Below, one piece after another: positions 17,995 through 26,726 of a stretch of DNA of 64,000 nt (the stretch's first letter is position 1; each line of letters opens with the position of its first letter). The DNA comes from Candidatus Cloacimonetes bacterium 4572_55. Lineage in GTDB: Bacteria > 4572-55. Below the pieces are notes generated by a model that worked only from the letters and a program-made list of their open reading frames with translations, ran no database searches and was not told where the DNA came from. The stretch is taken from positions 155,047-219,046 of the forward strand of contig NBMB01000001.1 of assembly GCA_002084765.1 (NCBI GenBank). The letters are read 5' to 3'. Position numbers and translations under genes: made by a program.

Positions 17995-18873
17995 ATGAAG
18001 ATCTTGATTTCCGACGCGTTTGATCCCTCATTACCAGGGAAATTGGAGCGATTTGGCGAAGTGACGACTGATAAAAGTCTGTTGCCGGAAGTGGATGTGG
18101 TGTTGATCCGAAGCAAGACCAAATGCACAAAAGATTATATGGATTCCGCGAAAAATCTCAAGCTGATCATTCGCGGCGGTGTGGGTCTGGATAATGTAGA
18201 CCGAGTGTATGCCAAAGAAAAGGGCATTGCAGTCTATAACACCGCGTCTGCCTCTGCGATCGCGGTGGCAGAGCTGGCGTTTGCCATGATGATTGCTGTC
18301 CCGAGTCATATTGTCAAGGCGCATAACAGCATGGCTGATGGCAAATGGATCAAAAAGCAACTGAAGCGTACCGAGTTGTTTGGAAAAACTCTCGGTCTTT
18401 TGGGAGTTGGGCATATTGGATCGGAAGTTGCCAAGCGAGCGGTTGCTTTTGGCATGAAGGTCGTCGCTTATGACCCGCTCTTCAAGGAGCATGCGCACGC
18501 GGTCATTGTCCATAGCGTAGAGGAAATGGTCAAAGACGCTGACTATATTTCGCTACACGTTCCATTAGTAGAAAGCACTAAGGAATTGATAAATAAAGAG
18601 TTGATCGAGAAGATGAAAGACGGAGTCGTGGTGATCAACACAGCCCGCGGCAAAATTGTCGTCGAGGAAGATATGGCAGAGGCTTTGAAGAACGGAAAGG
18701 TCAAGACTTATGCGACAGACGTATGGTATAGCGATCCTCCGGACTCCTCCTCTCCGATTCTATCTGCGCCCAACACGCTGCTTGCGCCCCATATCGGAGC
18801 GTCCTCAAAGGAGAATCTGCTCCGCATCGGCGATGTGATCGTGGATATTTTGGATAACTTTGTGAAGGAATAG
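17995..18873 (+). CDS. serA: D-3-phosphoglycerate dehydrogenase (short form)
   Basis: This is an NAD-dependent 2-hydroxyacid dehydrogenase of 292 residues, the short type without an ACT regulatory domain, and the first step of serine synthesis. The Rossmann motif is GLLGVGHIGSEV, the catalytic Arg is in NTARGKI, and the catalytic His is in LAPHIGASS. The usual catalytic Glu (normally DVFxxEP) is Asp here (DVWYSDPP). The start follows AAGGAG. Its neighbours DUF1015 and serC support the pathway assignment. A hairpin GGGAACG/CGTTCCC (18888-18912) lies between it and serC. Confidence 0.92.
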   Translation: MKILISDAFDPSLPGKLERFGEVTTDKSLLPEVDVVLIRSKTKCTKDYMDSAKNLKLIIRGGVGLDNVDRVYAKEKGIAVYNTASASAIAVAELAFAMMIAVPSHIVKAHNSMADGKWIKKQLKRTELFGKTLGLLGVGHIGSEVAKRAVAFGMKVVAYDPLFKEHAHAVIVHSVEEMVKDADYISLHVPLVESTKELINKELIEKMKDGVVVINTARGKIVVEEDMAEALKNGKVKTYATDVWYSDPPDSSSPILSAPNTLLAPHIGASSKENLLRIGDVIVDILDNFVKE

Positions 18874-18972
18874 AAAGGCGATGTGTCGGGAACGTCGCTC
18901 TGAGGCGTTCCCAATTTAGATACTGTTGTTTGTAATAACTGGTTTACATATCATAAGAAGGAGAGTTAAGAA

Positions 18973-20058
18973 ATGGCGAGAATCTACAATTTCAGCGCGG
19001 GTCCCTCCACGCTTCCATTGCCCGTATTGGAGGAGATTCAGAACGATCTGTTGGATTATAAAGGCGTGGGCTTATCCATTATAGAGATGAGCCACCGCTC
19101 TAAGGACTATTCCGAGGTGCATCAGGAAGCCAAAAATCTGCTCCATGAGGTATTTGGCATTCCGAAAAATTATAAGATCATTTTTTGCACTGGCGGAGCG
19201 AGTATGCAGTTTGCCATGATCCCTATGAATTTTCTTCACCAGGGGAGTTGTGATTATATCGATACCGGCGCCTGGTCGGCAAAGGCGATAAAAGAGGCGA
19301 AAATTCAAGGAAAAGCGCATCGTGTCGCGGGGAGTTCGAAGGATACGAACTATAATTATATTCCCTCGCAGGATCAGCTTGATCTAGATCCGAACGCCCG
19401 TTTTGTCCATATCACGACGAATAACACGATCTTCGGCACCCAATACAAAAATCTGCCTGATACTGGCGGCGTTCCGTTGGTATGCGATATGTCATCCGAC
19501 ATTCTCTCAAAAAAGATGGATTTTGACTCTATTGGTATGATCTACGCGGGAGCGCAGAAGAATATGGGACCTGCGGGCGTCACAGTGGCCGCCATCCGCG
19601 AGGACATGCTGGAGAATCTGGCAGAGGGCCTGCCTTCTTTGCTCACGTATAAGACCTTTGTCAATAAAGATTCTCTTTTCAATACGCCTCCCTGTTTCGC
19701 GATCTACACAATTAAGCTTGTGTTGGAGTGGATTAAAAAAGTTGGCGGAATGGAAACCATACAAAAATGGAACGAGGAAAAGGGCGATCTGCTCTATGGT
19801 ATGATGGAGAAATACTCGGAATTTTATAACGGCACAACCGAGAAGGAGAGCCGCTCTTTAATGAACGTCACTCTTCGCCTGCCAAATGTAGAGCTTGAGA
19901 AAATTTTTATCGCTGACGCGACAAAAGCTGGATTTGGCGGACTCAAGGGACATCGATCCGTTGGAGGGATCAGGGTCTCTATGTACAACGCTATGCCTGT
20001 GGAAGGCGTCAAGAAATTGACCGAATTTATGGACGATTTTAGAAAGAAAAACTCGTAA
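18973..20058 (+). CDS. serC: Phosphoserine aminotransferase
   Basis: This class V aminotransferase has 361 residues and converts 3-phosphohydroxypyruvate and glutamate to phosphoserine. The N-terminal NFSAGPSTLP signature is intact. The PLP lysine is K196 in YAGAQKNMGPAG, and GGLKGHRSVGGIRVSMYNAM forms the C-terminal signature. Full length, with AGAAGGAG before the start. It completes the serA-serC pair; serB is not in this window. Confidence 0.96.
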   Translation: MARIYNFSAGPSTLPLPVLEEIQNDLLDYKGVGLSIIEMSHRSKDYSEVHQEAKNLLHEVFGIPKNYKIIFCTGGASMQFAMIPMNFLHQGSCDYIDTGAWSAKAIKEAKIQGKAHRVAGSSKDTNYNYIPSQDQLDLDPNARFVHITTNNTIFGTQYKNLPDTGGVPLVCDMSSDILSKKMDFDSIGMIYAGAQKNMGPAGVTVAAIREDMLENLAEGLPSLLTYKTFVNKDSLFNTPPCFAIYTIKLVLEWIKKVGGMETIQKWNEEKGDLLYGMMEKYSEFYNGTTEKESRSLMNVTLRLPNVELEKIFIADATKAGFGGLKGHRSVGGIRVSMYNAMPVEGVKKLTEFMDDFRKKNS

Positions 20059-20106
20059 ATTTCCGCGCCGAGAGATATTAACCGACTAAAATTTTCCAAC
20101 CGGATC

Positions 20107-20140
20107 GTAGCCCGTTGTGTATATAGCAACGGGCTATTTC
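20107..20140 (+). terminator. Probable terminator after serC
   Basis: The inverted repeat TAGCCCGTTG / CAACGGGCTA has a loop of about 9 nt and only a short T-stretch (TTTC) after it. Confidence 0.55.
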
Positions 20141-20181
20141 GCGTAGAATCTCTACTTTTTGAGTGAGTGCCTATAAAGTAC

Positions 20182-20210
20182 TTGACATTTATCTACGAAA
20201 TGGAAATAAT
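20182..20210 (+). promoter_or_regulatory. Probable sigma-70-type promoter of the secreted-protein/receptor array
   Basis: TTGACA (20182-20187), 17 bp, then AATAAT (20205-20210). It lies about 170 bp upstream of the first 188-residue secreted protein and after the serC terminator. The rest of 20059-20379 is AT-rich with nothing else recognisable. Confidence 0.5.
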
Positions 20211-20379
20211 TAAATCCTCTCAAAAATGAACTATCAAAATCAAAAATCTGTCGAACAATTTGAGAACTTCCCATCTCTAACTTAGAACACAACTTAGACC
20301 TTAAGGAGTGCCGCTTAATTAATTTCTCGATTTGCCATGCTTCAAATTGTAAATTTATTTTTATCTAATGGAGATTTTT

Positions 20380-20946
20380 ATGAGATGTATTTTAATTTTG
20401 ACTCTAATTATATCAGCCTGGACAGTCACTGTAATTGCCCAACCATTGGAAAGGATCATCCAATCCTTGCCGATATTTATTAGCTGTACAGGTGTAAAAG
20501 CGGTTGATGGGGTTCTCACTGTCGGAATTTTTAGCGACGAACTACTCCAAGTTGAGGAAGCGACTCTGCAGACACTCGAAAACATACGAGTTTGGAAGAA
20601 TGAGGGCATTATCAAAATTGTGGGCATTAAGAAAATAAAAGTTGTCGCTTTGAACTCTAACAATATTGTTGAATTCAAAGGGCAGGTTATCTGGATAATC
20701 GATGCCGAGGCGTCGCTTGAAAAACTCAAGAGGCATACAATGGAAGGTGTTTTCACCATCGGAGCGCAAAATGACAAATTCGTAGATTATCTGACGGCAA
20801 CTCAGCTCTATGAAAATAAAAGCGACAGGCCAGATGTTGAACGATGGCGATTGACACAATTGATTTTCAATTGTGAACTATCGCCCTTGAGAATTACAGG
20901 AAAACTTTCCAACAAAAATTATTTTGTCGAAAAAGGGTGCAACTAA
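20380..20946 (+). CDS. Secreted YfiR/DUF4154-like protein, paralog 1
   Basis: This 188-residue protein has a signal peptide (cleavage near VIAQ-PLER) and is predicted to be periplasmic. Conserved across the three paralogs are PLERIIQSLP, LTVGIFSDE, GQVIWIIDAEASL-KL, GVFTIG, and an ENKSD-P--ERWRLT block followed by a Cys (NCE) and a C-terminal Cys (EKGCN) that may form a disulfide. The pattern is distantly like YfiR, a periplasmic regulator often found beside TonB-type barrels, but this is not secure. ATG 20380 was chosen because GGAG lies 6 nt upstream; the in-frame ATG at 20368 overlaps that site. Confidence 0.7.
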   Translation: MRCILILTLIISAWTVTVIAQPLERIIQSLPIFISCTGVKAVDGVLTVGIFSDELLQVEEATLQTLENIRVWKNEGIIKIVGIKKIKVVALNSNNIVEFKGQVIWIIDAEASLEKLKRHTMEGVFTIGAQNDKFVDYLTATQLYENKSDRPDVERWRLTQLIFNCELSPLRITGKLSNKNYFVEKGCN

Positions 20947-20979
20947 CTGTTTTGTTGTTTTTAACAAAAGGAATTTGTT

Positions 20980-21546
20980 TTGAAATATTTTATATCTTTA
21001 ATTTTGATATTATTAACTTGTTCAGACGCCATTTCTGCACCATCCTTAGAACGAATTATCCAAACATTGCCTGTTTTTGTGAGCTATTCCGGGGTCACAG
21101 CAGATGATGGCATATTAACAATTGGGGTTTTCAGCGACGAGTTGCCACAGGTTAAAAAATCAACTTTGGAAACCTTTGAGAATCTGAGAGTTTGGGGTCA
21201 CGAGGATGTTGTCAAATCTATTGGGAACAAAAAAATGATTGCTGTCGCTCTGAATGGCAATAACATTGCTGAATTTAGAGGACAGGTTATTTGGGTGATT
21301 GATGCAAAAGCTTCCTTGAGTAAAATTAAAAAGCATTCTGAAAATGGAGTTTTTACCATAGGGTCAAAAAATATCGAATTTGAGAAATATCTTTTTGCGA
21401 CCATGATCTTTGAGAATAAGAGCGATAGTCCTGAAATTAAAAGGTGGCGATTAACAAAATTTATTGTAAATTGCGACATATCACCTATCCGATTTTCAAA
21501 TAAAATAACTGGTAAAAAATACTTTTTGGGAAAAAAATGTGATTAA
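20980..21546 (+). CDS. Secreted YfiR/DUF4154-like protein, paralog 2
   Basis: Also 188 residues, starting at TTG with AAAAGGA about 7 nt upstream. A signal peptide (ISLILILLTCSDAISA) leads into the same domain as paralog 1, including PLERIIQTLPVF, LTIGVFSDELPQV, GQVIWVIDA and ENKSDSPEIKRWRLT. Both C-terminal cysteines are kept (NCDIS and KKCD). It is 33 bp downstream of paralog 1 and 65 bp upstream of the first receptor, so the three genes are probably one operon. Confidence 0.7.
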   Translation: MKYFISLILILLTCSDAISAPSLERIIQTLPVFVSYSGVTADDGILTIGVFSDELPQVKKSTLETFENLRVWGHEDVVKSIGNKKMIAVALNGNNIAEFRGQVIWVIDAKASLSKIKKHSENGVFTIGSKNIEFEKYLFATMIFENKSDSPEIKRWRLTKFIVNCDISPIRFSNKITGKKYFLGKKCD

Positions 21547-21611
21547 AAGATGTCATTTTTATTTTTTGCGCGTTATGTAATAAATTTAATACTTTTAGAA
21601 GGAGTTTAAAA

Positions 21612-23867
21612 ATGTTTATTAGAAAAGTTTTTTTTTGTAATATGATCTTTATTTTCTTGTTTTCATTAGTTTTTGCGCCCCTTTCATTTTCCCAGGAATC
21701 CCAAGAAGAAGATTGGATGCAGGAGCCTTTGGATGATTTATTGGATACTTTATTGGATATTGATATAATAACGGCTTCCAAGCAGAAGCAGAAAGCATCC
21801 GACGCTCCGGCTACAGTTTACGTCGTTACCGAAAAGAGCATAAAAAACAGAGGTTATAATAATCTGGAGGATTTGCTGGAAGATATTCCAGGGATTGAGA
21901 TACAGAAAAAAGCACTCGAAAACACCTCAAATATCTATACGTTACGAGGAATACATGGCAGTGAAAAATTTGTCATTTTAATGGATGGTTTTCGCATTTC
22001 TTCTCCTACAGGCGATCCTCATGTGGTAGGAACAAATTTTTCTCTATCTAATGCCAAACGAGTCGAGGTGATTTTGGGACCGGCTTCCGCGATTTATGGG
22101 GCGGATGCTTTTAGCGGAATTGTCCATATTATTACAAAAACAGGGGATGAAGCGCAAGGAGGAAAAGTTACTGGCAGTTTCGGACAATTCAATACAACGG
22201 ATAATTCATTCATTTATGGTAATAAAATAGGGACTGATTTTTCTTATGTGCTTACAGGGCATGTTTATCATTCTGACGAGGCAAATTTCCCAGATATTTA
22301 TAAGGAAGAATTTTCCTGGTATAATGACGAATATCAAAATAATGGTAATATGCTCTCTTTTGGCGGTGTTGTAACTGTTGATGAGTTTTCAAGAGAATTT
22401 AAAATGCCAACAGATTCTTATTTTGCAAGCTTAAGGATAAATGCGGGGAATTTTGAATTTGGATATTCAAGGAATATGGAAGCCCATAGCCCCTCAGTTG
22501 GCAATAAACCCGAATACAGCATATACACAAAGGACGCGCAGGTAAAGGTTATTTTAGAATCATTATATGGTAAATATAGTCACACATTTAATGATAAGTG
22601 GGACTTGCAAACTTCTATTTCGAAATCTCATACAGAAACGGGTTCTGAAAGTAATTTTGTAAATGTTTATTCCGACTATAAGCAAGGATTCAAGTATCAT
22701 TTTAGTCAAAGCACCACAATCGAAGAGCAAATCACCTGCAAGATTTCTGAAAAAGTCTCTTTTATTGGCGGCGGATCCTTTGAAGATACAATGACTTTGC
22801 CTAAAACAGGGGATTTGCCATTTGAATACGATAAGGATGTTGCGGCTGACCTACAGGGTTTGTATTACCCTGGTTCAAATTTTACGGACAAGGATGGAAA
22901 CAGCCTAAAGATTTATCAGGATTTTTATTATCTGGAATATAAAAATTTGGGATCATATTTTCAATTACAGGCAAAAATAAAAAAACAAATTGAGGCGACT
23001 CTTGGCGCTAGATATGATTACAATACTCGCTATGGTTCGACTTTTAATCCCAGGGCGGGTCTTGTCGTTACGCCATTTGGTAAAATGAAGATTAAACTCC
23101 TGTACGGAGAGGCATATATCGCACCATCACCCCAAAAGGCATATCAACATTATGGAGCCTTTTATCCAGTTACAGACTCGACAGGAGCCATTACAGGGCT
23201 GGCTACCAGTTTTTTTCACCTGCCAAATCCGGACCTCGAGCCGGAAAAATTACGGTCATTCGAAGGAAATTTGTCATATTTTCTTATGGCTAATTTTATT
23301 GTTTCGGTTAATGGGTATTACAACAAAATTACAAATTTAATAAAATCTTATGCTCCTGATAATACCGGAAGAGATTCGTTTAAAGGTATTGATGTGGATT
23401 ATATTGAAACAGCAATTAATAAAGGCGAGGCTGTAACAAAAGGCGGGATAATTAAAGCCGAAGGGCTATTTAATCTGGGAATGAACACAACCATAACTTC
23501 TTATATTGCCTATTCTTATTCCGATGGGGATATAGATGGAAAAAAGCTGACTTTTAGCGCGGAGCATACGGTTAAGGCTGGAGGTGAGTTCAGTCACAAA
23601 CATTTTTCTATTTCTCCCCGACTCATTTATCGCTCGGAAAGCTACAATTCTGGCGGTGATAGCAGCGACGCTTATACACTCATTAATGTGTTTGCCAGGT
23701 ATTCTGACTTTGTTCATTTCAATATGATCAAGCCTTCTGTATTTGTCCGGGTAGATAACTTGACGAATCAGAAATATTATAATACAACCAGAGAAGGATT
23801 CAACCAATTTGGAGCAGTTCCGCAGAATCCCATCTGTGTGAGGGGCGGGGTCACCATGGAGTTTTGA
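21612..23867 (+). CDS. TonB-dependent receptor 1
   Basis: This outer-membrane receptor has 751 residues. A signal peptide ends near LSFSQ. A TonB-box-like acidic stretch and the plug domain follow (TASKQKQKASDAPATVYVV, then RVEVILGPASAIYGADAFSG-V-IIT). The remainder is a beta-barrel that ends in the typical terminal Phe (RGGVTMEF). The ligand cannot be told. The DDLLDTLLDIDIITASK-type N-terminus is shared by receptors that sit beside YfiR-like genes. The ribosome site is AGAAGGAG. Confidence 0.9.
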   Translation: MFIRKVFFCNMIFIFLFSLVFAPLSFSQESQEEDWMQEPLDDLLDTLLDIDIITASKQKQKASDAPATVYVVTEKSIKNRGYNNLEDLLEDIPGIEIQKKALENTSNIYTLRGIHGSEKFVILMDGFRISSPTGDPHVVGTNFSLSNAKRVEVILGPASAIYGADAFSGIVHIITKTGDEAQGGKVTGSFGQFNTTDNSFIYGNKIGTDFSYVLTGHVYHSDEANFPDIYKEEFSWYNDEYQNNGNMLSFGGVVTVDEFSREFKMPTDSYFASLRINAGNFEFGYSRNMEAHSPSVGNKPEYSIYTKDAQVKVILESLYGKYSHTFNDKWDLQTSISKSHTETGSESNFVNVYSDYKQGFKYHFSQSTTIEEQITCKISEKVSFIGGGSFEDTMTLPKTGDLPFEYDKDVAADLQGLYYPGSNFTDKDGNSLKIYQDFYYLEYKNLGSYFQLQAKIKKQIEATLGARYDYNTRYGSTFNPRAGLVVTPFGKMKIKLLYGEAYIAPSPQKAYQHYGAFYPVTDSTGAITGLATSFFHLPNPDLEPEKLRSFEGNLSYFLMANFIVSVNGYYNKITNLIKSYAPDNTGRDSFKGIDVDYIETAINKGEAVTKGGIIKAEGLFNLGMNTTITSYIAYSYSDGDIDGKKLTFSAEHTVKAGGEFSHKHFSISPRLIYRSESYNSGGDSSDAYTLINVFARYSDFVHFNMIKPSVFVRVDNLTNQKYYNTTREGFNQFGAVPQNPICVRGGVTMEF

Positions 23868-23953
23868 TAAAATATCGCAACTGTGTAAAAAATGTGTTAT
23901 TAGCGGAAATTTAAATTTCCAACTTAGAAATGAGAACTAAATAACGAACTAAT

Positions 23954-23971
23954 AAAAGGAGTATTCCTATT
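23954..23971 (+). promoter_or_regulatory. Ribosome binding site implying an AUU start
   Basis: AAAAGGAG (23954-23961) lies 7 nt before ATT 23969. That codon opens a complete signal peptide in frame with the receptor that follows. No ATG or GTG is available between this site and the mature protein. Confidence 0.5.
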
Positions 23972-26032
23972 TTTTTTCAACGGATAATTATTTTTATTGC
24001 TCTGACATTGATAATCGTATCGCCGATTTTTGCCCAAACAGATTATGATAATCTGGACATCTTACTTGAAGATATGCTCTGTTTTGAAGTTAGCGTCGCA
24101 TCGATCAAAAAAAGTAATCTGCGCGAATCACCGGGAATTGTGACCTTGATCACCCGGGAAGAAATCGCAAATTCTGGCGCCCGAGATTTGATCGACATCC
24201 TGCGTTTGACTCCTGGTTTGGATTTTGGGGGCGGTTCTGTGGGTTCGGTCGGACTGGGCGTCAGGGGTTTGCAGGCAACAGAAGGCAAGTTCTTGCTACT
24301 CATAGACGACCAGGTCGTCAATGATCCGCTCTATGGCAATGTCACGATGGTAAACCGTTTTAACGCGGATCAAATCGAGCGCATCGAGATTATTCGAGGG
24401 CCCGGGTCGGCAAAATATGGCGGTTATGCCGGATTGGCTGTGATAAAAATCATCACCAGGGGATCCGGATTAGACGGAATTTCTGTCGGATATCTGCACG
24501 GTATGATGAACGATGAGGCAAACGCGCTGAATAATTTAACGCTCTCCATGGGTAAAAAATTCAAGGATATCGACGTGTCACTCACCCTATCTGGGAAGCA
24601 AGGCGACGTGGCAAGCACTCAGAATTTTGTTGATTATATGGGTGCCTCTCGTAGCATGACCGATGATTCTGATTTTACATTTGCCGACATAAATTTCAGT
24701 CTCACGCGCAAAGGGCTTGATTTTCGATTTATCTATAGCAGATACGAATACGACAATATTACAAATCTCGGCTATGTGGGCTTGAATGGGAATTGCACTC
24801 TGACTCGGTCGTTCCAATATTATTTAGGCGGACTCACATACGATTTTCAGATCAACGATCACCTGACAATCACACCGGAGATTCATTTCAGCCACCATCG
24901 TCCATATCGTCTGGAAAGCGCGTTTGGCGACAGTTCTGTGGTCCCTAACGGAATTGTGCGAGACATTTCATCTATTCGCTGGCGAGGCGGTATATCTGCC
25001 CTGTGTGAATTCACAGAAAATATCGACGCGCTTCTCGGGGCGGAACTCTTTCAATTGGAGGGAAAAGCACATACCTATTATCAACCTTTCGCCTTCCAAT
25101 CAGGCGATCTGTCCGACTCTTATTTTGATGGGAAAGACCATATCAACATGGATGATAAGGCTGTTTTTGCCCAGATTGACCTATATAATCCTTATGCCAA
25201 TCTGACGTTGGGCGCGCGATATGACGATCACAGCCGAGTCGGGTCTGCTTTTGTTCCGCGCATTGCCTTGACAAAGATTATGGATAAATTCCATGCCAAA
25301 ATTCTGTTTAGCGAGGCGTTTCGTCTGCCTGACATTGAGAACATCAATCTTGGCGTAGAGACCGACGCGGAAGGAAATATCCTTGTTGATCCAGAAACAG
25401 GCGCGGTTGCGCGGGGCGATCTAAAGCCGGAAAGGATGCGATTTATTGAGTTGGAAGCTGGATATCAGTTATCCAATACCATGTTTTTCACATTTAATTT
25501 GTTTGATGGGGAAATTGAAGACCCCGTTATTTACCGTCTTAAAAACGGCTATGATACCTATTCAAACTTCGGTGAAATAGGTAGCCGTGGCATCGAAGGC
25601 GAATTTCGGATCAAAAATAATCGGGGTTATGCCAATTTAAATTATTCGTATTACGAGATCAATGAGAATACGGTTTCCATCTATGAAGTGGAGGACGACG
25701 ACCAAACCCTGTTAGCCTTCCCTCGACATACGATTACGTTGAATAGCAGTATAAAAGTCGCTGCAGGTCTGCGTGTCAATCCTTCCTTATATTTTGTAAG
25801 CGAGCGGCATGACGCATCGGGAAGATTTGGCGTAAATCAAAAATTGGACGCTACCGTATTAGCGAACCTGTTCGTAAATTACACGGTGCAAAAGGGCTTG
25901 ACCATCGGGATGGGCGTTTACGATATTTTCAATGAGAAATATCACTATATTACGCCGGAAAATTCGGATCATGCTCCTATGCCGGGATCGTCACGAGAAA
26001 TAATTCTGAAATTGGATTATATCCTGAATTGA
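23969..26032 (+). CDS. TonB-dependent receptor 2 (probable AUU start)
   Basis: This outer-membrane receptor has about 687 residues. The plug domain shows LITREEIANSGARDLIDIL, then IERIEIIRGPGSAKYGGYAG. A beta-barrel follows, ending in IILKLDYILN without a terminal aromatic. The first standard initiation codon is TTG 24008, but starting there leaves only ten residues before the cleavage site (SPIFAQ), too short for a signal peptide. Reading from ATT 23969 adds FFQRIIIFIALTL, giving a normal signal peptide with a good ribosome site. A mutated ATG or a base error are alternatives. It sits between receptor 1 and secreted paralog 3. Confidence 0.85.
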   Translation: MFFQRIIIFIALTLIIVSPIFAQTDYDNLDILLEDMLCFEVSVASIKKSNLRESPGIVTLITREEIANSGARDLIDILRLTPGLDFGGGSVGSVGLGVRGLQATEGKFLLLIDDQVVNDPLYGNVTMVNRFNADQIERIEIIRGPGSAKYGGYAGLAVIKIITRGSGLDGISVGYLHGMMNDEANALNNLTLSMGKKFKDIDVSLTLSGKQGDVASTQNFVDYMGASRSMTDDSDFTFADINFSLTRKGLDFRFIYSRYEYDNITNLGYVGLNGNCTLTRSFQYYLGGLTYDFQINDHLTITPEIHFSHHRPYRLESAFGDSSVVPNGIVRDISSIRWRGGISALCEFTENIDALLGAELFQLEGKAHTYYQPFAFQSGDLSDSYFDGKDHINMDDKAVFAQIDLYNPYANLTLGARYDDHSRVGSAFVPRIALTKIMDKFHAKILFSEAFRLPDIENINLGVETDAEGNILVDPETGAVARGDLKPERMRFIELEAGYQLSNTMFFTFNLFDGEIEDPVIYRLKNGYDTYSNFGEIGSRGIEGEFRIKNNRGYANLNYSYYEINENTVSIYEVEDDDQTLLAFPRHTITLNSSIKVAAGLRVNPSLYFVSERHDASGRFGVNQKLDATVLANLFVNYTVQKGLTIGMGVYDIFNEKYHYITPENSDHAPMPGSSREIILKLDYILN

Positions 26033-26130
26033 GCAATTTAGGACCGATCGAATGCTGGCATGGATACCTCTATTATAGGATTTACGAAATCAGGGGGAAT
26101 TTTTGAATGGACTTTTTAAGGCTATTAATA

Positions 26131-26697
26131 ATGAAATATTTAAATATAATTTTTATTATTGTTTTATCCTGGACAGGAATAGCTTACACCCAGCCATTGG
26201 AGCGGCTGATCTATGGTCTGCCGCTTTTTGCTGCTGGATCGCACATAAAAGCCGTCGATGAGACTCTGACCATAGGCGTGTTTAGTGACAGCAAAGATAA
26301 GATCAATAAAGAGACTCTAACGAAGTTCAAAGATATCAAAACCTGGTCAAATGATCGAATCAGGAAAATATTCGAGCTTCAAAAACTTGAAATCGTCTCC
26401 CTGAACAGTGAAAATCTGACTGATTTTGCAGGGCAGATTATCTGGGTTCTTGACGCTTCCGCCTCGTTAGAAAAGCTTAAGGAAGTGACTGCAAACGGAA
26501 TTTTTACTATAGCAGCTCAGGATCCGGGTTATGAAGACTATGTTTTTGTCACGTCGATCTATGAAAATAAGAGCTCTGATCCGGACGTCGAGCGATGGCG
26601 ATTAACCCGTTTTTTCGTAAATTGTGAGGTTTCACAGTTGCGACCCTCTAGCAATCTAAAAACAAAAGATGGGTATGTCGAAAAAAATTGCGATTGA
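26131..26697 (+). CDS. Secreted YfiR/DUF4154-like protein, paralog 3
   Basis: This is the third 188-residue copy, using ATG 26131; an in-frame ATG at 26107 would add eight residues and break the length match. A signal peptide ends near IAYTQ. The shared blocks are PLERLIYGLPLF, LTIGVFSDSKDK, GQIIWVLDASASLEKLK, and an ENKSSDPDVERWRLT segment, with both C-terminal cysteines kept (NCEVS, KNCD). It is 29 bp upstream of receptor 3, so the pair is probably translated from one message. Confidence 0.7.
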   Translation: MKYLNIIFIIVLSWTGIAYTQPLERLIYGLPLFAAGSHIKAVDETLTIGVFSDSKDKINKETLTKFKDIKTWSNDRIRKIFELQKLEIVSLNSENLTDFAGQIIWVLDASASLEKLKEVTANGIFTIAAQDPGYEDYVFVTSIYENKSSDPDVERWRLTRFFVNCEVSQLRPSSNLKTKDGYVEKNCD

Positions 26698-26726
26698 AAT
26701 ACTTGCTTTATACTTAGGAGAGTGAA

